From: Candidatus Magnetomicrobium cryptolimnococcus
Lineage (GTDB): Bacteria > Nitrospirota > Thermodesulfovibrionia > Thermodesulfovibrionales > Magnetobacteriaceae
Assembly (NCBI GenBank): GCA_018606805.1
Contig: JAGYWI010000011.1
Span: 1-64,000, forward strand
Direction: 5' to 3'
Length of the DNA stretch: 64,000 nucleotides
Shown in pieces: positions 1 to 9,162 of the stretch (the first letter of the stretch is position 1; the number at the start of each line of letters is the position of its first letter). The position numbers and the translations under genes were made by a program. The notes under the pieces were generated by a model, which did not search any database, was not told the DNA's origin, and worked only from the letters and a program-made list of their open reading frames with translations.

Positions 1-121
1 TGTGTAACTGGTTCTATAATTTCTTCAAAAACTGTTCTTTCCTTTTTTCATTACAAACCTCCCTTTCATATATTATAATTTTATTATACAATATTTTTAA
101 AATTCATGCCGAACGGTATTG
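1..121 (-). mobile_element. End of an IS4-type insertion sequence (copy 1, runs off window)
   Basis: On the minus strand this segment begins at 121 with CAATACCGTTCGG and is clearly homologous, base by base with small changes, to the start of the element at 36917. It carries the same AT-rich leader, an AGGAGG-like ribosome site (GGGAGG) and an ATG followed by a lysine-rich start. The initial reading frame hits a stop within a few codons, as in the other copy, so the transposase is probably dead here too. Only this terminus is inside the window, so its target duplication cannot be checked. It interrupts the methyltransferase remnant next to it. Confidence 0.8.
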
Positions 122-476
122 CCAATATAATCTTTAACAACAGTGTAATATGATATATCTATATCTGTTAGGCCATAGCCTACACCTTCTAACTTATCTA
201 TATTCCAACACTCATAATCATCCTTTAAAGCCAACTATCCCAGCACCAATATCAAGTTTTGGAGCCCTTTGGAATATTATCATAAATAAATGTATAAACA
301 AGTAAGTACTGATATATCTTTAGAGTAAATAGCGATGGATCAATAACTCCTTTATTTGCTTCTTTCCATTTGTGCGGTACTGCATTAGAGTGTTTCATAA
401 TGGTTTGGAAATGTGATATTTTTGAATAAGTAAAATCATCAAAATTATCTGGTTTTATATTGATTGTATTTTTCAT
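122..476 (-). pseudogene. Remnant of a SAM-dependent methyltransferase, frameshifted and cut by the IS
   Basis: The first 74 codons (476 down to 252) form an open N-terminus ending in PKGSKT. A frame change then gives LDIGAGIVGFKG, which resembles the glycine-rich SAM-binding loop of class I methyltransferases. A second frame change gives YECWNIDKLEGVG, which I recognise as typical of a small methyltransferase family found in glycan loci. The similarity then stops at the IS end at 121. At least two frameshifts plus truncation make this a decayed gene. It starts 8 bp after the phosphonopyruvate decarboxylase stop and was probably the last gene of that minus-strand operon. The exact methylation substrate cannot be told. 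Confidence 0.7.
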
Positions 477-484
477 ATTATAAA

Positions 485-1645
485 TTAACAGTCTTTGTTA
501 TTTCTTAAAAAATACATAAATCTATTTTTTACTTCCATTGGACTAAGATTAGGTCTTAGAAGCGGTGATACCGAGCCATTTGCCACTTTTATATGCAATA
601 AATAAGGTCCGTCAGACATTTTTAAATTAGGAACAACTTGCTTTAAAAACTCCTGCTCTTCTACACGCCAACATTTATTATAACCACAGGCGGCAGCTAT
701 AGTTGTAAAATCCGTAGTTGTTGAAGTTGTAGTTTGTCCCCCTGTCGATTCATAAGATTCATTATCTAAAATAACATGTACAAAGTTTTTCGGTCTATAA
801 TATCCAATTACAGAAAATATCCCCATACGCATAATAGCTGCGCCATCTCCATCAAAAACAATAACCCTCTTTTTGGGTATAACATTATGTATACCAAAAC
901 CAATACCTGATGCACATCCCATTGAACCAATAATGTAAATTTGATTGCTGCTGTCTCCAAGACTAAATGCCTCTCGTCCAATCTTTCCAGTTGTAAACAC
1001 TAAGGCATCGTTTACTAAGGTGGAATCTTTTATTAATTCAATAGCTTTTATGCGTGGCATATTTTTCCTGTCAACGCTAAAAGTTCCAAATATCTGTCCT
1101 ATTTTGTTGGGTTTTGAGTGATCTATTTTTTGGTTTGAGTGGTATTTTTCAAATAACCCTTTTTTTATTATAAATGCAAATGGTACACCTAATGCATTCA
1201 TGTTCTGTTGTGCTTTACTAAGAGCATTAGGTATATTATCAATGTTAGATGGTAAAAAGTCCCATGGTATACGTAAAGTAGACAATAGCTCAGATGTTAT
1301 TTGTCCCATAAGTTCATGCTGTGGTTCATCGCCTATACCAATCTCTCCTCTTAGGGTTACAAACAATAGAAAAGGGATTTTAAAGGGATAATTAAGCGAC
1401 GTCATAGGATTAACCATATTGCCAAGCCCTGAGTTTTGGCATAAGACTACACATTTACTACCTGCTAAATATGCCCCTACAGCCATAGACACGGCATCAC
1501 CTTCATTTGGTGCTATTATATAATTAACATCATGAGATTCTATTACACAATTTATAAATGGCTTAAGAAAGGAGCATGGCACACCTGTAAAAAAAGTGAA
1601 TCCCTTTAAGCGTAACTCATTTAAAACATCTTTAGCGTTTAACAT
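485..1645 (-). CDS. ppd: Phosphonopyruvate decarboxylase (TPP-dependent)
   Basis: This 386-residue protein would decarboxylate phosphonopyruvate to phosphonoacetaldehyde, the step that pulls the unfavourable PEP mutase reaction forward. The N-terminal pyrimidine-binding half has GVPCSF (21-26) and the conserved acidic NEGDA (47-51). The C-terminal pyrophosphate-binding half has GDGAA (266-270) followed by DNESYESTGGQ (294-304), the pattern typical of this family. Length fits the family. Its start lies 6 bp downstream of the PEP mutase fusion on the same strand, so the two are almost certainly cotranscribed. Sulfopyruvate decarboxylase is the main alternative, but the neighbouring PEP mutase argues for phosphonopyruvate. 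Confidence 0.88.
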   Translation of the reverse strand: MLNAKDVLNELRLKGFTFFTGVPCSFLKPFINCVIESHDVNYIIAPNEGDAVSMAVGAYLAGSKCVVLCQNSGLGNMVNPMTSLNYPFKIPFLLFVTLRGEIGIGDEPQHELMGQITSELLSTLRIPWDFLPSNIDNIPNALSKAQQNMNALGVPFAFIIKKGLFEKYHSNQKIDHSKPNKIGQIFGTFSVDRKNMPRIKAIELIKDSTLVNDALVFTTGKIGREAFSLGDSSNQIYIIGSMGCASGIGFGIHNVIPKKRVIVFDGDGAAIMRMGIFSVIGYYRPKNFVHVILDNESYESTGGQTTTSTTTDFTTIAAACGYNKCWRVEEQEFLKQVVPNLKMSDGPYLLHIKVANGSVSPLLRPNLSPMEVKNRFMYFLRNNKDC

Positions 1646-1651
1646 GACATT

Positions 1652-3259
1652 TTAAAAAGAACTTATTTTAGAAAAATCATCTATATCATCGATGTCAATC
1701 CATGCACCGTGTGTATATGCAACATGAATTTTATAATTTCTGCTTATTAGCTCATTAAATAGTTCAGAAATCCTCATAGATTTAAAGCCATCTCTCTGTG
1801 ATAGTTCGTTTAAGATAGATTTTACAATATTTGTTCCAACACTAGAAAGTTTAAGTATACCAATCCATTCACCACTTATGTCTGATTCTGTAATTGTATT
1901 ACCTATATGTTGCAGAAATACTTTCTGCTCAAACTCTTCTTTTCTATATTTTACGTTACATGATACAAAATTTATATACCTCTGTTTATTTAAACTCTCC
2001 TGCCAACTAGAATCAACTACTATATTAAAATCTCCATCTAATTCAAAAAGTATGTTTATAACGTATTTTTTAAATAAAATATCACCGTAGGATATAATTG
2101 CATCACCAACTATATTAGTTAAGCCTTTAAAAAGTGAAAAGACCTCCCGAGTATTTTCGTAATCATCGTTATCTATATACTTTATATTATGGATTGAGAT
2201 TTTTTCTTTTTTATAACCCCTTACAACCGTTAAATCCTTTATCCCAAACTCATAAAAGGTTGATATTATTCTATTTAACAGAGGTTTTCCGTTAATGTTA
2301 ATCAGAGTTTTTGGTTGTTCGTGTGTTAATTGTCCAAGCTCCTTACCATGAGATGCTGCAAGAATAATTACACTGTTTTTATTTTTGTTATAAGAAAAAT
2401 ATCGTTCCTCTGCCTCTTGGAGCTCTTCGGAACATTGTAGGCGAAATACCTCAATTAGGGGTGCAATATTTTCTTCTAAATTCAGTACACTCTTTTCTTT
2501 ATAAACGAATCTAGCTGTATTTTGCATAGACACAATTGCGCTCCTCAACATGTGATTAGCCCAGATTATAAGACTTACCTTGGCATGTCTAAATACCTCT
2601 GTAGGTGTTCTATAGTATTTAGTAGGGACAACAACGACAGGTAATTGATTATCCCATGCCTTTATAAATTCAAGGATGTCGTTTGGTTGTGTCTTATCGC
2701 TATGAATAAGTATTGCATCTGCCCCGGCTTCTTTATATGCCATTGCCCTTTTTATAGCCTCTCTTAGTCCCCACCCGGCTATCAATGCCTCAATTCGTGC
2801 AACAATACAAAAATCACTATCCTGCTGAGTGTCTTTCCCGGCCTTTATTTTCCCGGAAAACTCTTCAATATCTGCTAATGGTTGGCAGTCTCCTTTGATA
2901 AAACTGTTTGTCTTGGGAAAAAGTTTGTCTTCTATACAAACTCCGGCAACCCCTCTTTGTTCCAGTTTTTTTACAAGCCTACGCATATTATTAAAATTGC
3001 CATAACCCGTATCACCATCTAACAAGATAGGAATATCTGTAGCATCAGACATTAACTCAACAACCTCTAATATTTGAGTCCAACTTGCCTCATTATTATC
3101 ACGAAGAGCCATTGAGGCGGACATACATAAGCCGCTTGCCCAAACACCTTCAAAACCGGACTCTGATACTATTTTAGCACTTAAAGCGTTATGCGCCTCC
3201 ATCAAAAAATTTAACTCTTTATTGTTTAAGATATTTTTTAATTTTGTGGTCTTTTTCAT
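1652..3259 (-). CDS. pepM: PEP mutase fused to a nucleotidyltransferase
   Basis: A 535-residue two-domain protein. Residues 1-285 are a phosphoenolpyruvate mutase of the isocitrate lyase superfamily, with the metal-binding DGDTGYG (81-87) and the diagnostic EDK-x5-NS signature seen as [10 protein letters not shown] (110-119). This makes phosphonopyruvate and the C-P bond. Residues 296-535 are a sugar-nucleotidyltransferase-type domain ([20 protein letters not shown], 300-319; acidic metal site at YGD). Known relatives (PntC) activate 2-aminoethylphosphonate with CTP, so this half may make a CMP-phosphonate. The canonical GxGxR loop reads SHGKEL here, which is atypical. The gene lies between the decarboxylase and the CDP-alcohol transferase in one operon. 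Confidence 0.9.
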   Translation of the reverse strand: MKKTTKLKNILNNKELNFLMEAHNALSAKIVSESGFEGVWASGLCMSASMALRDNNEASWTQILEVVELMSDATDIPILLDGDTGYGNFNNMRRLVKKLEQRGVAGVCIEDKLFPKTNSFIKGDCQPLADIEEFSGKIKAGKDTQQDSDFCIVARIEALIAGWGLREAIKRAMAYKEAGADAILIHSDKTQPNDILEFIKAWDNQLPVVVVPTKYYRTPTEVFRHAKVSLIIWANHMLRSAIVSMQNTARFVYKEKSVLNLEENIAPLIEVFRLQCSEELQEAEERYFSYNKNKNSVIILAASHGKELGQLTHEQPKTLININGKPLLNRIISTFYEFGIKDLTVVRGYKKEKISIHNIKYIDNDDYENTREVFSLFKGLTNIVGDAIISYGDILFKKYVINILFELDGDFNIVVDSSWQESLNKQRYINFVSCNVKYRKEEFEQKVFLQHIGNTITESDISGEWIGILKLSSVGTNIVKSILNELSQRDGFKSMRISELFNELISRNYKIHVAYTHGAWIDIDDIDDFSKISSF

Positions 3260-3286
3260 AAATATATTATTTTCATAAACAATATT

Positions 3287-4432
3287 TTATTTCTTTTTAG
3301 AGTAATTTTGCATAGTAATTGCTATTACTAATAAAATCCAATAAATCTGTGAACCAACAGCAGATGCCCAAAGAAACCAGTCTGTAACACCCAAAACGGC
3401 AAAGACAAAGAATATATAAGCAACATCCCCACTGGCCGTACGCTCTAAGAATACAAGGAGTTTTGAATTTTCTTGTATTTTTTTATTTGTTACAAAGATT
3501 AACAGTAATACTGTTGTAATTACAGCACCAAATACTAATAATCCTGTTGCCAATAAATAATTGTGTTCAGGTCCAGCCCTATACAAACCAATCCCAAGCC
3601 CAACAAACACGGCAATATATACAACAACATCGCCAAATATGTCCAAGTACTTACCAAATTCAGTTTGGCTAAATGTCATACGTGCTACTGCCCCATCGCA
3701 ATAGTCTAGAAAACGTGAGATTATTAAAAGGAACGAACCTCCAAGTACCCACAGATACCCTATATTGGCTATCATTAAAGCCCCTATGAAACCTACCAAA
3801 ATAGAGGCGGTTGTTATCATATTAGGAGACAACCCAAGGTGTGCCAAAATCAAACTTATAGGGTTTGTAAAACGTCTTCGTGTAAAACGTGGGAAGTTCG
3901 ACTCTCGTTGATGACTTCCTATTGCTTGCATTATCTGTTTTTCTATATCTTTAGCTATAGCTTTGTTTGTAACATGTACACAAAATTTTTGAGGAGGAAG
4001 CTCTATTTTTTCTTTAATGTTACTAAATAGTAGTTCAGTTAAATCTAAAGGGGTTGATAAGCCCATAAACATATTTTTTAGATAACCCGATGATACAATA
4101 CTTAAACCTACGCCTGTATTGCCTAAGCCATTGTGGTTATTTATAATTTCAGATAACCCTTCCCCTGATAAAACCATGTCACCATAGATACATAACCATA
4201 TATCTACTTGATTAAGACTGTCTGTGTTTTCTTTGATATTTGATAGGGTTGTTGTTGAGATATGTTCACTATGCGCTATAGAGTCTAAGTTAGGATTATA
4301 TTTTTGTTCACAAAATACCCACAAAATAGGACCATATAGTCCTTCTTTTTTCATTTGTTTAGTTAACCGTAACGGAATAACTTGCCCACATACGTTTAAC
4401 GATTCAACGTGTTTTGGAACTAAAATAATCAA
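3287..4432 (-). CDS. CDP-alcohol phosphatidyltransferase-like membrane protein with N-terminal extra domain
   Basis: The 381-residue protein has a complete CDP-alcohol phosphatidyltransferase signature, D-x2-DG-x2-AR-x8-G-x3-D-x3-D, from Asp243 to Asp268, with hydrophobic segments around it. Residues 1-180 look like a degenerate nucleotidyltransferase-type domain (IYGDMVLSG near 82-90), an arrangement reminiscent of bifunctional inositol-phosphate enzymes. With PEP mutase and the decarboxylase downstream, the likely job is moving a CMP-activated phosphonate head group onto a lipid or glycan alcohol at the membrane (inference). The first conventional start is a TTG at 4432 with no good ribosome site. 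An AGGAG at 4463-4467 instead sits 6 nt before an in-frame ATA at 4454-4456, which would add eight residues. Confidence 0.82.
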   Translation of the reverse strand: MIILVPKHVESLNVCGQVIPLRLTKQMKKEGLYGPILWVFCEQKYNPNLDSIAHSEHISTTTLSNIKENTDSLNQVDIWLCIYGDMVLSGEGLSEIINNHNGLGNTGVGLSIVSSGYLKNMFMGLSTPLDLTELLFSNIKEKIELPPQKFCVHVTNKAIAKDIEKQIMQAIGSHQRESNFPRFTRRRFTNPISLILAHLGLSPNMITTASILVGFIGALMIANIGYLWVLGGSFLLIISRFLDYCDGAVARMTFSQTEFGKYLDIFGDVVVYIAVFVGLGIGLYRAGPEHNYLLATGLLVFGAVITTVLLLIFVTNKKIQENSKLLVFLERTASGDVAYIFFVFAVLGVTDWFLWASAVGSQIYWILLVIAITMQNYSKKK

Positions 4433-4560
4433 ACCAATAGATTTTTTATTGTTTATATTATACTCCTATAAGAAATGGATATGGCAATTTTACAATAATA
4501 TACTGAATAAAAAATGGTTATGTTTTTGTTTTCGATTGCTGTATACCCTTTTTACTAATA

Positions 4561-4589
4561 TTGACACAATAAAAAAAATATGATAACAT
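4561..4589 (+). promoter_or_regulatory. Sigma70-type promoter for the main plus-strand operon
   Basis: TTGACA at 4561-4566, a 17-bp spacer, and TAACAT at 4584-4589 preceded by TG at 4581-4582 (extended -10). This is the best promoter match in the 242-bp divergent gap and gives a leader of about 80 nt before the antiterminator gene. A second TATAAT at 4610-4615 lacks a matching -35. Confidence 0.6.
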
Positions 4590-4674
4590 TTAATTGATTC
4601 TTAGTAAAGTATAATATTTAGTTTAGTTTGAGAAAAAATTTTTATAAGGCAGTTTAGAGGGGTGAGGCTGGCAA

Positions 4675-5190
4675 GTGAATATATCTAACATTAGGATGGA
4701 TTGGTATGCTGTCCATGTTAGGTCTAAATGTGAGTTTAAAGTGTATGATTTATTGAGCAAAAAAGGGGTTGATGTTTTTCTAGCTACAATTGAGAAGCTT
4801 CATCGATGGAAAGATCGAAAAAAATTATTAAAATTTCCTCTTTTCCCAGGTTATTTATTTGTTCATATTTATACAACCCACGAAGAAATGCTTTCTGTAC
4901 TAAAGACATATGGTGTTGTAAAATTTCTTGGGGTGACTTTAAATAAGCCAGATTCTATACCAGAAGAACAGATAATTACTTTAAAAAAGTTTGTTGAAAA
5001 CAAAGAAGCTATTGATCCTTATCCTTATTTAAAAAAAGGACAAAGGGTTAGAATAAAAAAAGGACCTCTTACTGGAGTTGAAGGGATTCTTGGAGAAAGA
5101 GAAGGATATCACATACTAATTGTTTTAGTAGATATACTTCAGCAAGGAGTAGCTGTCAAAATAGACTCATCAGATGTAGAGTCTATATAG
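4675..5190 (+). CDS. NusG/RfaH/UpxY-like transcription antiterminator
   Basis: A 171-residue NusG paralogue. The N-terminal NGN domain starts WYAVHVRSKCEFKVYDLL and includes the FPGYLFV element. The C-terminal KOW domain has KGQRVRIKKGPLTGVEGIL at roughly 121-139. Such specialised paralogues load on RNA polymerase and allow transcription of long glycan operons, which suits its place as first gene of a run of about 59 kb of same-strand genes. The start taken is GTG at 4675 behind GAGGGGTGAGG. An ATG at 4696 directly before DWYAVHV is an alternative. Housekeeping NusG is unlikely because no secE or ribosomal genes are nearby. Confidence 0.88.
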   Translation: MNISNIRMDWYAVHVRSKCEFKVYDLLSKKGVDVFLATIEKLHRWKDRKKLLKFPLFPGYLFVHIYTTHEEMLSVLKTYGVVKFLGVTLNKPDSIPEEQIITLKKFVENKEAIDPYPYLKKGQRVRIKKGPLTGVEGILGEREGYHILIVLVDILQQGVAVKIDSSDVESI

Positions 5191-5253
5191 TAACGTGAAC
5201 TACTTCAGTTATTTATTTTGCTTGTTTACTATTTACAGAAATGTGGTATGTAA

Positions 5254-6006
5254 ATGAAAGGGTTTAGTTTTGTAAAAATGGTAAACTTATATTGTAAAAA
5301 TATAGATGTGATTATTTTAGCAGGTGGTAGAGGAACAAGATTGCAGAGTGTTGTATCTGATAGACCAAAACCATTAGCACCAATTAATGATAAACCTTTT
5401 TTATCGATAATATTTGACTTTTTGAATAAATATGATTGTATCAATAATGTTATAGTTGCTATTGGCTATATGGCAGATAAGATTATTAAAGAATATCAGC
5501 ATGGTTGGGAGTATAAATTCAATATTTTATTTTCTGTAGAAAAGGATTTGCTTGGGACAGGTGGTGCTATTAAGAAAGCAATGAAATTGTCTAATTCAGA
5601 ATTTTTTTTTGTTTTAAATGGTGATTCTATTATTGAACTTGATTTATATTTATTCATTCAAAAACATTTCGAGACGAAAGCAATAATGACGCTTGTAGTA
5701 AAAAAAGTTACAGATGTTAATAGATATGGAAGAGTAATATTAAATGATAATAATGTTATTACAAATTTTGAAGAAAAAACATCTGTTCCTGCGGAAGGGT
5801 ATATAAATGCAGGTATGTATTTAATAAAAAGAGAACTTTTTAATATTGTGGAAGATGATAAAGCTATATCAATAGAAAAAGATTTATTACCAAAGTTTAT
5901 AAAGAATAATCAAATATATGCTTTTATAAGTTATGGTAAATTTATTGATATAGGTGTACCAGAATCATATAATAATACCTCTCTATTTTTTGTAGATTGG
6001 AAATAG
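5254..6006 (+). CDS. hddC: HddC-like heptose-1-phosphate guanylyltransferase (sugar NTP transferase)
   Basis: A 250-residue nucleotidyltransferase with the signature LAGGRGTRL (22-30) followed by SVVSDRPKPLAPIND (32-46). The VVSDxPKPxAPIN wording is characteristic of D-glycero-D-manno-heptose 1-phosphate guanylyltransferases. A metal-binding NGDS lies in the middle and the INAGMYL substrate-side motif further on. It would make GDP-heptose. An HddA-like kinase at 14769 and a GmhA-like isomerase at 56330 supply two other steps of that route. A dedicated GmhB phosphatase is not evident. The N-terminus may be shorter, since MKGFSF precedes the fold by about 17 residues. A mannose- or glucose-1-phosphate substrate is the alternative. 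Confidence 0.72.
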   Translation: MKGFSFVKMVNLYCKNIDVIILAGGRGTRLQSVVSDRPKPLAPINDKPFLSIIFDFLNKYDCINNVIVAIGYMADKIIKEYQHGWEYKFNILFSVEKDLLGTGGAIKKAMKLSNSEFFFVLNGDSIIELDLYLFIQKHFETKAIMTLVVKKVTDVNRYGRVILNDNNVITNFEEKTSVPAEGYINAGMYLIKRELFNIVEDDKAISIEKDLLPKFIKNNQIYAFISYGKFIDIGVPESYNNTSLFFVDWK

Positions 6007-6115
6007 TATGTGAAAGTACATGATTTTATTCTTTAAAGTAATAAATTAAAGCAATGATTGATAAAAACTGTTTGTTACTAATACAATTTTGCAGATTAAG
6101 AATTAGTGTAAATAT

Positions 6116-7126
6116 ATGAGAGCTTTGATTACAGGTATAACAGGAATGGTGGGGTCTCATTTAGCAGATTATTTACTTGAGAACACTAACTGGGATGTTT
6201 ATGGAATGTGTAGGTGGCGCAGTCCTTTAGATAATGTTGAGCATTTAGTTGATAGAGCGAATAATAAAGATAGGGTCTATTTTGTTTATGGCGATTTATG
6301 TGATTATATTTCACTTCAAAATGCTATTGAAGAAAGTAGGCCTGATTATGTTTTTCATCTTGCAGCTCAAAGCTATCCATTAACAAGTTTTACCTCTCCA
6401 ATACAGACTCTTGATACAAATATAATTGGAACTGCAAGGTTACTTGAAGCATTGCGAAGATATAAAAATATTAACCCAATTATTCATGTTTGTTCATCAT
6501 CTGAGGTTTTTGGGCGTGTATCAAAAGAAAAATTACCGATAGACGAAGAATGCGCCTTTCACCCAGCCTCTCCATATGCTATTTCAAAAACTGGTACTGA
6601 TCTTGTAGGTAGGTTTTATGCTGAGGCTTATGCTCAAAAGATTGTAACTACAAGGATGTTTACACATACAGGACCAAGAAGAGGAGACGTTTTCGCTGAA
6701 TCTACCTTTTCTAAACAAATAGCTATGATTGAACATGGAGTCATTGCCCCTATAGTAAGAACAGGTAATCTAAAATCTCTTAGAACATGGTCAGATGTTC
6801 GTGATGCTGTAAGAGCGTATTACATGCTTTTAACTATTAATCCCATACCAGGTGAATATTATAATATTGGTGGTACTTACTCTTGTACAATAGAAGACAT
6901 GCTTGATTATTTGATATCAATTTCGACCCACAAAGATATTATAAAAATTGAGACTGACAAATCAAGGATACGCCCATTAGACGCTGATCTTCAGGTACCT
7001 GATACAAGTAAATTTAGAAAACACACAGGTTGGGAACCTAAAATACCGTTTGAAAAAACTATGCAAGATTTGTTAAATTATTGGCGCAATAGAGTAAAAA
7101 TAGGTAAAATGTTTTTATTGAGATAG
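6116..7126 (+). CDS. GDP-sugar 4,6-dehydratase (extended SDR, GMD type)
   Basis: A 336-residue extended SDR with the NAD-binding loop GITGMVGSHL (7-16), SSSEVFG (127-133) and the catalytic YAISK (154-158). SSSEVFG and the following FTHTGPRRGDVFAES stretch are typical of GDP-mannose 4,6-dehydratases and of GDP-heptose 4,6-dehydratases (DmhA/Cj1427-type relatives). Directly after a putative GDP-heptose pyrophosphorylase, it most plausibly makes a GDP-6-deoxy-4-keto-heptose or -mannose. All catalytic residues appear present. Substrate is inferred from neighbours only. Confidence 0.8.
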   Translation: MRALITGITGMVGSHLADYLLENTNWDVYGMCRWRSPLDNVEHLVDRANNKDRVYFVYGDLCDYISLQNAIEESRPDYVFHLAAQSYPLTSFTSPIQTLDTNIIGTARLLEALRRYKNINPIIHVCSSSEVFGRVSKEKLPIDEECAFHPASPYAISKTGTDLVGRFYAEAYAQKIVTTRMFTHTGPRRGDVFAESTFSKQIAMIEHGVIAPIVRTGNLKSLRTWSDVRDAVRAYYMLLTINPIPGEYYNIGGTYSCTIEDMLDYLISISTHKDIIKIETDKSRIRPLDADLQVPDTSKFRKHTGWEPKIPFEKTMQDLLNYWRNRVKIGKMFLLR

Positions 7127-7168
7127 ATAAAAATTATAGTTATTATGTTAATTAATAGGTAGCAATTG

Positions 7169-8125
7169 ATGACTATCGGTTCAACATTAATAGAGAGGTT
7201 CTATAGATCGTTGTATCTTATACGTAGAACTGAAGAAGAGATTGTAAAAATATATCCTACAGACAAGATTAAAAGCCCTGTTCATTTGTCTATTGGACAA
7301 GAGTTTGTTTCTGTTGGAGTCATTGAGGCATTGCGTTGTGATGATATAGTTTTTGGAACCTATAGAGGACATGCAATGTATCTTGCAAAAACTGGTAACC
7401 TTAGAAAGATGATTAGTGAACTATATGGGAAAATAACTGGCTGTTCAAAGGGAAAAGGTGGTTCTATGCATCTTGTAGATGTTGACAAAGGTGTGATGGG
7501 AACATCTGCTATTGTAGGTACTACAATCCCACTTTCTGTTGGTTATGCATTGGGGCTAAAATATAAAAAATCTGATTCTGTTGTTGTGAGTTTTTTTGGT
7601 GATGGTGCGGTTGATGAAGGTGTATTTCATGAAAGTATGAATTTTGCTGCCTTAAAGAAACTTCCAATATTATTTGTATGTGAAAATAATAAATATGCAA
7701 TACATTCATACCATATAAACCGTCATGATTCAGATAATATTTGTGAACGTGTAAAACACTATGGGATGCAAGTAGAAAGAATTGAAGATGGCGATATATT
7801 TAAAATTTATAATTTTACTAAAAATGTTATAGATTCCTTAAGAGAAAGAGATTTAGGACCGGTATTCCTTGAATGCGTTACGTGTAGGTGGAAAGAACAT
7901 GTTGGTCCTAATGATGATTTTCATCTTGGATATAGAGATAAAGAAGAAGTAGAATGGTGGAAGGCTAATGATCAGCTTAATAAAATAAGGATGATGGCTG
8001 ATGATAAAACAGCAAAATTAATAGAGTCTGTGGTTGAGCATGAAATTGCTGATGCGTTTAACTTTGCAGAGGAAAATACTGTTTACAATGAAAAAGAAAT
8101 TTATGAAGACCTTTTTAAGGAATAA
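7169..8125 (+). CDS. TPP-dependent 2-oxoacid dehydrogenase E1 alpha-like subunit
   Basis: A 318-residue E1-alpha-type protein. It carries the TPP/metal motif GDGAVDEG (144-151) ending in ENN (172-174), the GTYRGHAMYL region (63-72) and a GGSMHL loop. The ATG at 7169 is preferred over the TTG one codon upstream. Its stop overlaps the next start in TAATG, so it is translationally coupled to the beta subunit. No E2 acyltransferase or E3 dehydrogenase gene follows, so it is unlikely to be a normal pyruvate dehydrogenase. In a sugar-nucleotide neighbourhood the pair may perform a carboligation or acyl transfer onto a keto sugar (inference). Confidence 0.85.
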   Translation: MTIGSTLIERFYRSLYLIRRTEEEIVKIYPTDKIKSPVHLSIGQEFVSVGVIEALRCDDIVFGTYRGHAMYLAKTGNLRKMISELYGKITGCSKGKGGSMHLVDVDKGVMGTSAIVGTTIPLSVGYALGLKYKKSDSVVVSFFGDGAVDEGVFHESMNFAALKKLPILFVCENNKYAIHSYHINRHDSDNICERVKHYGMQVERIEDGDIFKIYNFTKNVIDSLRERDLGPVFLECVTCRWKEHVGPNDDFHLGYRDKEEVEWWKANDQLNKIRMMADDKTAKLIESVVEHEIADAFNFAEENTVYNEKEIYEDLFKE

Positions 8126-9162
8126 TGGAACGTATTTTAAGTTATCCAGAGGCAATTAGAGAAGCCACAGAACAGGAGATGCTACGAGATAGTTCTGTCG
8201 TTATTTTTGGGCAAGGAGTTGATGATCCCAAAAGGATATTAGGAACAACGAAAGGTTTATTGGAGCGTTTTGGTTCAGAAAGAGTATTTGATACCCCTTT
8301 ATCAGAAGATGGTATAACAGGTGTTGCAATAGGTGCAGCATTAGCTGGATTACGCCCAATTAATACTCATATTAGAATGGACTTTATGTTGTTGGCTATG
8401 AATCAAATAATAAATATGGCAGCAAAGATGCGATATATGTTTGGGGGTGTGTATCGTGTGCCAATTGTTATACGTGCCTTGATAGGTAAAAGTTGGGGGC
8501 AAGGTGCTCAACATTCACAAAGTATCTACCCTTTATTTATGAATATTCCCGGCCTTAAGATATTTGTTCCTTCAACCCCTTATGATGCAAAAGGTTGTAT
8601 GATTACGTCTATTAGGGATGATAATCCGGTTATATTTATAGAACATAGATTATTATATTATCAAAAGGGTTATGTACCAGAAAAAAGCTATTCTGTTCCT
8701 TTTGGAAAAGCAAGAATACTTGATAAAGGAAAAGACGTTACGTTAGTTGGAATATCTCAAATGGTTATTGAATGTTTAAGGGCAAAAAAATATTTACAAG
8801 AGGTAAATATAGATGCTGAGGTAATTGATATGGTATCTTTAAGCCCTTTGGATATTGATACTGTTAAAAATTCAGTTATGAAAACAGAAAAACTTATTAT
8901 TGTTGATAATGCATGGACTGTTTGTGGTGCTGGCTCTGAAATAATAACACGCTTAATTGAAATGGATGTAAAAATGCAAGTTAGACGTATGGGGTTTGCT
9001 TTTGTACCATGTCCTACAGCACCAGCACTTGAACAACATTTTTATCCTGATGCAAAAAAGATAGCAATGAACGCATTTAATATGCTCAACCCAAATAAAA
9101 AAGAATGGCAGCCTAATTTAGAGTTATCTATTGAAGAAATAGAATTTAAAGGGCCATTTTAA
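8125..9162 (+). CDS. TPP-dependent E1 beta-like (transketolase-type) subunit
   Basis: This 345-residue protein has the transketolase pyrimidine-binding fold in the first half (DTPLSEDGITGVAIGAAL) and a C-terminal transketolase domain (VTLVGISQMVIECLRA, then LIIVDNAWTVCGAGSEI). It pairs with the alpha subunit through a one-base start/stop overlap. E1 beta subunits contribute to the TPP active site at the interface with alpha. Lack of a partner E2/E3 is the odd point. Both look intact and full length. Confidence 0.85.
   Translation: MERILSYPEAIREATEQEMLRDSSVVIFGQGVDDPKRILGTTKGLLERFGSERVFDTPLSEDGITGVAIGAALAGLRPINTHIRMDFMLLAMNQIINMAAKMRYMFGGVYRVPIVIRALIGKSWGQGAQHSQSIYPLFMNIPGLKIFVPSTPYDAKGCMITSIRDDNPVIFIEHRLLYYQKGYVPEKSYSVPFGKARILDKGKDVTLVGISQMVIECLRAKKYLQEVNIDAEVIDMVSLSPLDIDTVKNSVMKTEKLIIVDNAWTVCGAGSEIITRLIEMDVKMQVRRMGFAFVPCPTAPALEQHFYPDAKKIAMNAFNMLNPNKKEWQPNLELSIEEIEFKGPF

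Noticed and set aside
6064-6077. AAAACTGTTTGTTA also at 18014-18027
   Set aside because: A 14-base AT-rich match in two gaps without wider similarity is probably chance.
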